Shown in pieces: positions 1-4,049 of a stretch of 6,377 nucleotides of DNA. The DNA comes from an uncultured Bacteroidales bacterium. Its GTDB lineage: Bacteria > Bacteroidota > Bacteroidia > Bacteroidales > UBA932. Both the position numbers and the translations under genes were made by a program. Below the pieces are notes generated by a model, which did no database searches, was not told where the DNA came from, and saw only the letters and a program-made list of their open reading frames with translations. The first letter of the stretch is position 1, and the number at the start of each line of letters is the position of its first letter. Where the stretch lies: positions 1 through 6,377 of the forward strand of contig CAMOGR010000070.1 in assembly GCA_946614205.1 (NCBI GenBank), read 5' to 3'.

Positions 1-383
1 GGAAGCACGCGGCGCACCTTGGCAGCCTGGCCCTCGGACACTACGACGAAGCGGGCGTCGGAATGGTTGATGCGGAAGCTGAGGTCGTGGTCGGATTCGA
101 GCTTGAAGGACATGGGGACGTTGACCCCGCCCGCGAAAATGATACCCAACTCGCAGAAAATCCATGCGTTGCGGCCCTCGGACAAAAGGGCTACCTTGTC
201 GCCTTTCCCAAGGCCCATGGCCATGAAGCCCGCCGCATAGCGGAGAGCTTCCTCCCATGTCGTCCTGTAAGAAGTCTCGGTCCATACGCCGTCCACCTTC
301 TCGCGCAGATAGGTGCTGTCGGCGTACTCTGAAGTGTACTTCCTGACGAAGTCTATTATAGTCGGTCTGGCTGTATCTTTCAT
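1..383 (-). CDS. AMP-forming acyl-CoA synthetase, N-terminal part (runs off the window)
   Basis: Reading the minus strand from the ATG at 383-381 gives 127 open codons, beginning MKDTARPTIIDFVRKY, that continue past the left edge. The stretch matches the N-terminus of long-chain fatty acid:CoA ligases (FadD-like, ANL superfamily): a 'REKVDGVW' strand, 'TSYRTTWEEALRYAAGF', then 'GLGKGDKVALLSEGRNAW' and 'AGGVNVPM'. Such enzymes adenylate a carboxylic acid with ATP and transfer the acyl group to CoA. Family members are usually about 550-600 residues, so roughly a fifth is visible. The ATP-binding TSGTTG-type motif and the catalytic C-terminal domain lie outside the window, so substrate chain length cannot be judged. 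The start codon shares one base with the stop of the upstream kinase (TAATG), which points to co-transcription and translational coupling. The start is chosen on that junction and on family alignment. Confidence 0.88.
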   Translation of the reverse strand, partial: MKDTARPTIIDFVRKYTSEYADSTYLREKVDGVWTETSYRTTWEEALRYAAGFMAMGLGKGDKVALLSEGRNAWIFCELGIIFAGGVNVPMSFKLESDHDLSFRINHSDARFVVVSEGQAAKVRRVL

Positions 384-1009
384 TACTTGTCCTCCTCCGG
401 GAACAGGCCAAAGAGCTTGGCGTCTATCATGTTGGTAATCTGCTCGAAATCCTCGGGACGGTTGCCGAACTTGATGTTGTCGGCGTCTACTATAAGTAGG
501 TTGCCCTTGTAAGTGGAAATCCAGTCCTCGTATTTTTCGTTGAGACCGGTGAGGTAGTCGATGCGTATGCTCTTCTCGTACTCGCGCCCCCTCTTCTGAA
601 TCTGGGCGATGAGGTTGGGAATGGAAGAGCGAAGGTAGATGAGCAGGTCGGGCATGCCGACGAGGGACATCATGAGGTCAAACAGGTCGGTGTAGTTCTC
701 GAAGTCGCGGGTGCTCATGAGGCCCATGTCGTGGAGGTTGCGGGCAAAGATGCGGGCGTCCTCGTAGATGGTGCGGTCCTGGATGATTACCTTGTCGGAC
801 TTGTTGATTTCCAGGATATCCTTGAAGCGCTTGTTGAGGAAATATATCTGCAGGTTGAAGGACCAGCGTTCCATATCCTCGTAGTAGTCAGCCAGATAGG
901 GATTGAAATCCACTGGCTCGAACTTGGGCGTCCACCCGTAATGGGCGGCGAGCATCTTGGTGAGCGTCGTCTTGCCGCTTCCGATGTTACCTGCTATCGC
1001 TATATGCAT
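383..1009 (-). CDS. deoxynucleoside kinase (dCK/dGK family), paralogue A
   Basis: A 208-residue protein, the usual length for bacterial deoxynucleoside kinases. It is predicted to transfer phosphate from ATP to the 5'-hydroxyl of a deoxynucleoside in the cytosol, the first salvage step to dNTPs. Visible motifs: P-loop GNIGSGKTT (residues 7-15), E31-P near the sugar site, 'WSFNLQIYFLNKRF' (49-62) whose Gln54 lines up with the base-contacting Gln of human dCK, the catalytic/sugar motif D78-R79-T80 with E83, and the arginine-rich lid 'QKRGREYEKSI' (138-148). Whether it prefers dAdo, dGuo or another base cannot be read directly. It ends one base inside the acyl-CoA synthetase start and lies 34 bases downstream of its paralogue, with its own promoter-like box in that gap. 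About 63% of 204 ungapped positions match the neighbouring kinase by direct comparison, so the pair arose by tandem duplication. Confidence 0.93.
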   Translation of the reverse strand: MHIAIAGNIGSGKTTLTKMLAAHYGWTPKFEPVDFNPYLADYYEDMERWSFNLQIYFLNKRFKDILEINKSDKVIIQDRTIYEDARIFARNLHDMGLMSTRDFENYTDLFDLMMSLVGMPDLLIYLRSSIPNLIAQIQKRGREYEKSIRIDYLTGLNEKYEDWISTYKGNLLIVDADNIKFGNRPEDFEQITNMIDAKLFGLFPEEDK

Positions 1010-1043
1010 AATCCGGTTTGTTACAACTTACAAAGATAACCAA
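1010..1043 (-). promoter_or_regulatory. intergenic promoter for kinase A, -7 box at 1031-1038
   Basis: The 34-base gap between the two kinases holds TATCTTTG on the minus strand (1038 to 1031), an exact match to the Bacteroidota -7 consensus TAnnTTTG, 21 bases before the start codon. The eleven-of-twelve match TATCTTTGTAAG versus TATTTTTGTAAG upstream of the sister kinase, plus a shared ACAAAC nearer the ATG, suggests the promoter was duplicated with the gene. The -33 element is poor: at 19-21 bases upstream I find only TTTC/TTTT (about 1059-1063), inside the end of the upstream kinase gene. Kinase A may therefore be transcribed both from here and by read-through. Confidence 0.55.
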
Positions 1044-1658
1044 TTATTTGAAAAGGCCGAAAAGTTCGGCGTCGATTTTATCGGTTATGGCAGAGAAATC
1101 CTCCGGCCTGTGCTCGAAGTCGAGAGAGTCGGCGTCGAGCACCAGAAGGTGGCCTTCGTAGGAGCCTATCCACTCCTCGTAGTGGCGGTTAAGGCCCGAC
1201 AGATACTCCAGGCTTATGCTCTGCTCATAGTCGCGGCCGCGCTTCTGTATCTGCGAAACGAGGTGCGGGACGCTCGATTTGAGGTAAATAAGCAGGTCAG
1301 GCGGGCTTACCATGCGCATCATGAGGCTGAAAAGCTGCATGTACGTGTCGTAGTCGCGGTCGGACAGGTTGCCCTGCTCGTGGTTGTTGGCCACGAAAAT
1401 GTGAACGCCTTCCAGGAGCGTGCGGTCCTGGATTATGACTTCGTCCGACGAGGCTATCTCCAGCACATCCCTGAAACGCTGGGCCAGGAAGTAGGTCTCC
1501 AGGTTGTACGACCAGCGGGGAATGTCCTTGTAGTAGTCTTCCAGATATGGATTGTAGGTAACCGCCTCGTATTTGGGGGTCCACCCGTAGTGCTGCGCAA
1601 GCATTCTGGTGAGGGTTGTCTTGCCGCAGCCGATATTGCCGGCTATTCCTATGTGCAT
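1044..1658 (-). CDS. deoxynucleoside kinase (dCK/dGK family), paralogue B
   Basis: A 204-residue cytosolic kinase of the same family as its downstream neighbour, predicted to phosphorylate a deoxynucleoside with ATP. Motifs: P-loop GNIGCGKTT (residues 7-15, Cys replacing the Ser of paralogue A), E31, D78-R79-T80 with E83, and lid 'QKRGRDYEQSI' (138-148). The frame stays open upstream to an ATG at 1709-1707, but the start at 1658-1656 (MHIGIAGN) is preferred: it aligns exactly with MHIAIAGN of paralogue A, puts the P-loop at the normal position, and leaves room for a good promoter, which the longer version would run through. Oddly, the segment aligned with the base-contacting Gln reads NLETYFL, giving Glu54 in place of Gln54. 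E31 is followed by A-V rather than P-V. These differences suggest the two kinases take different bases. First gene of the leftward unit. Confidence 0.92.
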   Translation of the reverse strand: MHIGIAGNIGCGKTTLTRMLAQHYGWTPKYEAVTYNPYLEDYYKDIPRWSYNLETYFLAQRFRDVLEIASSDEVIIQDRTLLEGVHIFVANNHEQGNLSDRDYDTYMQLFSLMMRMVSPPDLLIYLKSSVPHLVSQIQKRGRDYEQSISLEYLSGLNRHYEEWIGSYEGHLLVLDADSLDFEHRPEDFSAITDKIDAELFGLFK

Positions 1659-1677
1659 TTGTTTGTCTCTTGTCTTA

Positions 1678-1705
1678 CAAAAATACACAGAATTTCGTAT
1701 TTTTG
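1678..1705. repeat. perfect 9-bp inverted repeat, 10-bp spacer, in the divergent intergenic region
   Basis: CAAAAATAC at 1678-1686 is the exact reverse complement of GTATTTTTG at 1697-1705, with a 10-base AT-rich spacer (1687-1696). The arm centres are 19 bases apart, about two helical turns. Each arm contains the -7 box of one of the two divergent promoters. The symmetry may simply reflect two mirrored consensus -7 boxes plus one chance base pair, or it may be an operator for a dimeric regulator of both operons. Confidence 0.7.
1698..1705 (+). promoter_or_regulatory. -7 box of the rightward (hydrolase-kinase-recO-uvrA) operon promoter
   Basis: TATTTTTG on the plus strand matches TAnnTTTG exactly and ends 20 bases before the hydrolase ATG, the same distance (19-21) seen for both leftward -7 boxes. 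The -33 element is weak: the closest TTG (1670-1672) is 25 bases upstream rather than 19-21. Transcription would begin near 1712, giving a leader of roughly 14 bases. No other promoter candidate is visible for the four rightward genes, which are otherwise tightly packed. Confidence 0.55.
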
Positions 1706-1725
1706 CCAAATATTCTTTTCAAGAA

Positions 1726-2403
1726 ATGGAGATCCGCAGATTTGTCGTAAACAGGCTGAGCGAGAACACTCTCGTAGTCAAGGGCGCCCCCGGGCGCTGT
1801 GTCGTCGTGGACCCCGGCTTCGAGACTGACGAAGAGAGGGAGAAGGTGCTCGGATACATGCGCCTCGAAGGCCTTGTTCCCGAGGCGGTGCTGCTCACAC
1901 ACGGCCACATGGACCACATGTACGGTGTGGCGGAGCTCCAGCGCCTGTACGGCATTCCCGTATACATGTCGGACGACGACAAGCCGGTTGTGGACTACTT
2001 CCAGAGGGTTGCCAAGTTCGGAATCCACGTCCCCGACGCCGGTTTCACCACCACTCCGGTAACTGACGGCCAGATTATCACAGCCGCCGGACTGAAATTC
2101 CGTGTCATAACCACTCCCGGCCACTCCCCCGGCTGCGTATGCTACCTGGAAGAGGACGAAAAGGTCCTGTTCACCGGCGACACGCTTTTCGCGGGCTCAA
2201 TAGGCCGCACCGACCTCTACCTCGGCGACTACGATGTCCTCATACGCTCGCTGATGGAAAAACTGATGGCCCTTCCGGGCGACATTGCGATATACCCGGG
2301 GCACGGAGCCCCGAGCACAATAGGAGAAGAAAGGGTGTCCAACCCTTTCCTCGAACCGTTCAACGAAAGGGAGGAAATCCCGGAACTGCAAGATTATGAA
2401 TAA
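1726..2403 (+). CDS. metallo-beta-lactamase-fold hydrolase (glyoxalase II-like)
   Basis: A 225-residue cytosolic protein with a complete MBL-fold dinuclear metal site: H59-x-H61-x-D63-H64 in THGHMDH, H133 in PGHSPG, D152 in FTGDTLF and H193 in PGHG. The layout (single domain, 'GHSPGCVCY', 'GSIGRTDL') resembles the short glyoxalase II-like/YcbL subgroup, whose members hydrolyse thioesters or remain of unknown substrate. No long C-terminal glutathione-binding domain of classical GloB is present, so true hydroxyacylglutathione hydrolase activity is doubtful. The frame is open upstream to 1609, but MEIRRFVVN at 1726 is the preferred start because it aligns with the family and follows the promoter box; the longer form would overlap the divergent kinase. 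First gene of the rightward unit; its last eight bases overlap the next gene. Confidence 0.88.
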   Translation: MEIRRFVVNRLSENTLVVKGAPGRCVVVDPGFETDEEREKVLGYMRLEGLVPEAVLLTHGHMDHMYGVAELQRLYGIPVYMSDDDKPVVDYFQRVAKFGIHVPDAGFTTTPVTDGQIITAAGLKFRVITTPGHSPGCVCYLEEDEKVLFTGDTLFAGSIGRTDLYLGDYDVLIRSLMEKLMALPGDIAIYPGHGAPSTIGEERVSNPFLEPFNEREEIPELQDYE

Positions 2404-3391
2404 GATTGAAGCCGCCAGGCAGGAGTACAAGGACTGGTGCTCCGCTGTGGGCATCGACACCATCGAGAAAGTAAACGACGTGGTCCTTTCGGGCCAGGCA
2501 ATCAGTCTCATCAACCTCTGCGAGGCGCGCCAGGAGCGCAAGTACGCAGAAGCCGCAGACCAGATTTTCTGGCGCCGCAGACAGTGCAGCATAGTCATGA
2601 TATCCGGCCCCAGCTCCAGCGGCAAGACCAGCAGCAGCCTGCGCATAGCACAGCAGTGCCGCGTCCTGGGCATATCACCCAAGGTCATCGAGCTCGACAA
2701 CTACTTCCGGCCCCGCGAGGAAACGCCCCTTGACGAAAACGGAGAATACGACTTCGAGGCCCTCGGCGCAATGAATCTGGATCTGCTCAACTCCAACCTC
2801 AACGACCTGCTCTCCGGCAAGGAAGTGATAATCCCCCGCTTCGACTTCAAGACCGGCGTCAGCATCTTCGAGGAGAGCCGCCGCATGAAGCTGGAACAGG
2901 GAGACATACTGTTCATGGAAGGCATCCACGCCCTCAACCCGGAACTCACCTACGCCGTGGACCAGAGCCGCATCTTCCATATCTACATATCTTCGCTTTC
3001 GTCGCTCCCCGGCGGCGAGAAGGTACACAACAGCACCACGGACAAACGCCTGCTGCGCAGAATCGTGCGCGACAACCGCGTACGCGGCATCAGCCCCGAG
3101 GACAACATACTCCGCTGGCCCTCGGTACGCCGCGGCGAGACCGTCAACATCTTCCCCTTCGAAGAGAATGCGCAGGTCGTCCTCAACACCTCCACGCTGT
3201 ACGACGTTCCCCTGCTGAAATACTACGCAGAGCCGCTTCTGTACGGCATTTCCGAGTCGTCGCCCGCATACGGGAAGGCACAGTCGCTCCTGGCTTTCCT
3301 GGAGAAAGTCACCGCGCTCAAGCCTTCCGAGATCGCGGCCATTCCTCCCACTTCCATCATGCGGGAGTTCATCGGAGGGCAGACGCTGTAG
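2396..3391 (+). CDS. uridine kinase/phosphoribulokinase-type nucleoside kinase, short form
   Basis: A 331-residue P-loop kinase of the Udk/PRK superfamily, predicted to phosphorylate a nucleoside with ATP or GTP. Visible motifs: P-loop GPSSSGKTS (71-79), 'ELDNYFRPREETPLDENGEY' (99-118) with D101, 'MEGIHALNP' (174-182) with E175, and 'TTDKRLLRRIVRD' (214-226), 'RWPSVRRGE' (240-248) and 'PPTSIMREFIGG' (317-328). The last three are typical of the Bacteroidota nucleoside kinase family. As I recall, that family is normally about 550 residues, with a TGS domain and a threonyl-tRNA-synthetase-like region before the kinase; here only about 65 residues precede the kinase core. The neighbouring hydrolase gene fills the upstream space, so this is not a miscalled start. 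ATG at 2396 overlaps the hydrolase stop by 8 bases, indicating coupling. The substrate is not known. Confidence 0.87.
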   Translation: MNKIEAARQEYKDWCSAVGIDTIEKVNDVVLSGQAISLINLCEARQERKYAEAADQIFWRRRQCSIVMISGPSSSGKTSSSLRIAQQCRVLGISPKVIELDNYFRPREETPLDENGEYDFEALGAMNLDLLNSNLNDLLSGKEVIIPRFDFKTGVSIFEESRRMKLEQGDILFMEGIHALNPELTYAVDQSRIFHIYISSLSSLPGGEKVHNSTTDKRLLRRIVRDNRVRGISPEDNILRWPSVRRGETVNIFPFEENAQVVLNTSTLYDVPLLKYYAEPLLYGISESSPAYGKAQSLLAFLEKVTALKPSEIAAIPPTSIMREFIGGQTL

Positions 3392-3394
3392 CCC

Positions 3395-4045
3395 ATGGTC
3401 CATTCCACACCCCTCGTCATCCTCGGGTCCACCAAGGTGGGCGAAGGGTCGCTGGTGCTGCATACTCTCACCCCGGCCTGGGGGCGGCGCAGTTTCATCA
3501 CATCGGCAGGGAAAGGGGCTCCCATGGCTTTATACCTGCCGCTGTCGCTGCTCGATGCCGAAGTGAGCGAGAACCCCAAGTCCGACTTGTGGAGACTGCG
3601 TGCCCCCGTGGCAAGCGAGCCGCTTCTCGGCATACGGAGCGACATGCGCAAGAACACCATGACGCTGTTCATGAGCGAGGTGCTTATACGCACAATACGT
3701 GACGGGGCCCGGGAGGAAGGGCTTTTCGAGTGGTGCCGCGGCAGCATACTCACCCTGGATGCACTGGAAAGCGATTTTTCGAACTACCACCTCCGCTTCC
3801 TGCTGGAATTCGCAGGAGCCCTGGGATTCTCCCCCACCCTGGAGGACCTTGCGCCCTTTGCCGGGGAACATCTCGGAGTGGTCAGGCAACTCGTGCAGAG
3901 CTCACCCGCCGAAGCCCTGCTGATTCCGATGAACGGAGCCGAGCGCAACGCTGTGGCATCCCTGCTGCTGGACTACATCGGTTTCCACACCGAAACCCGG
4001 CTGAACATACGCTCGCTGCAGGTCCTGCGCGAATTATACAAATGA
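3395..4045 (+). CDS. recO: DNA repair protein RecO
   Basis: A 216-residue RecO, which with RecR (and RecF) loads RecA onto SSB-coated single-stranded DNA during gap repair and recombination. The N-terminal OB-fold is recognisable from '[21 protein letters not shown]' split as [11 protein letters not shown] (10-20) and [15 protein letters not shown] (22-36). The helical C-terminal domain carries the signature '[18 protein letters not shown]' (130-147). The whole protein has one cysteine (residue 114), so the four-Cys zinc site found in RecO of some other phyla is absent. It is slightly shorter than the roughly 240 residues common for RecO. The start at 3395 lies 3 bases after the preceding stop, and the gene ends 4 bases before uvrA, so RecO is an internal gene of the operon. 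Confidence 0.88.
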   Translation: MVHSTPLVILGSTKVGEGSLVLHTLTPAWGRRSFITSAGKGAPMALYLPLSLLDAEVSENPKSDLWRLRAPVASEPLLGIRSDMRKNTMTLFMSEVLIRTIRDGAREEGLFEWCRGSILTLDALESDFSNYHLRFLLEFAGALGFSPTLEDLAPFAGEHLGVVRQLVQSSPAEALLIPMNGAERNAVASLLLDYIGFHTETRLNIRSLQVLRELYK

Positions 4046-4049
4046 CGAA

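Larger units (their letters stand above)
1678..1710 (-). promoter_or_regulatory. Bacteroidota-type promoter for the leftward kinase operon
   Basis: On the minus strand, TTTG (1710 to 1707) is followed after 21 bases by TATTTTTG (1685 to 1678). This fits the -33 TTTG / -7 TAnnTTTG promoter known for Bacteroides. The box ends 19 bases before the kinase B start, implying a short leader. It is the best promoter match in the window because both elements and the spacing agree. The -33 element lies beyond the -7 box of the opposing promoter, so the two promoters occupy the same DNA. Confidence 0.72.

Noticed and set aside
1056..1070. Hairpin GCCGAA-AAG-TTCGGC near the end of kinase B as a possible terminator
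   Set aside because: It lies within the coding sequence for ELFGLF. The same peptide near the end of kinase A gives a similar imperfect hairpin, so the symmetry follows from protein conservation; no proper U-tract follows.
1659..1709. N-terminal extension of kinase B starting at the ATG at 1709
   Set aside because: The 17 extra residues have no counterpart in the paralogue and would be encoded by the promoter and inverted repeat; the internal ATG at 1658 gives an exact match to the paralogue's start.
1609..1725. Upstream extension of the hydrolase frame to 1609
   Set aside because: It would overlap the start of the divergent kinase and its promoter, and adds residues absent from the MBL family; ATG 1726 fits the family and the promoter spacing.
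957..1829. Long plus-strand open frame (290 codons) opposite both deoxynucleoside kinases
   Set aside because: It lies antisense to two genes with full family motifs, matches no family I know, and is explained by GC-rich third-codon positions on the other strand.
2299..2314. GGGG...CCCC short inverted repeat within the hydrolase gene
   Set aside because: It encodes the metal-binding PGHGAP motif and has no supporting context as a terminator or regulatory hairpin.
2675..3463. 262-codon minus-strand open frame opposite the nucleoside kinase
   Set aside because: The plus strand encodes a clear P-loop kinase with conserved motifs along its length; the antisense translation is low-complexity and unrecognisable.
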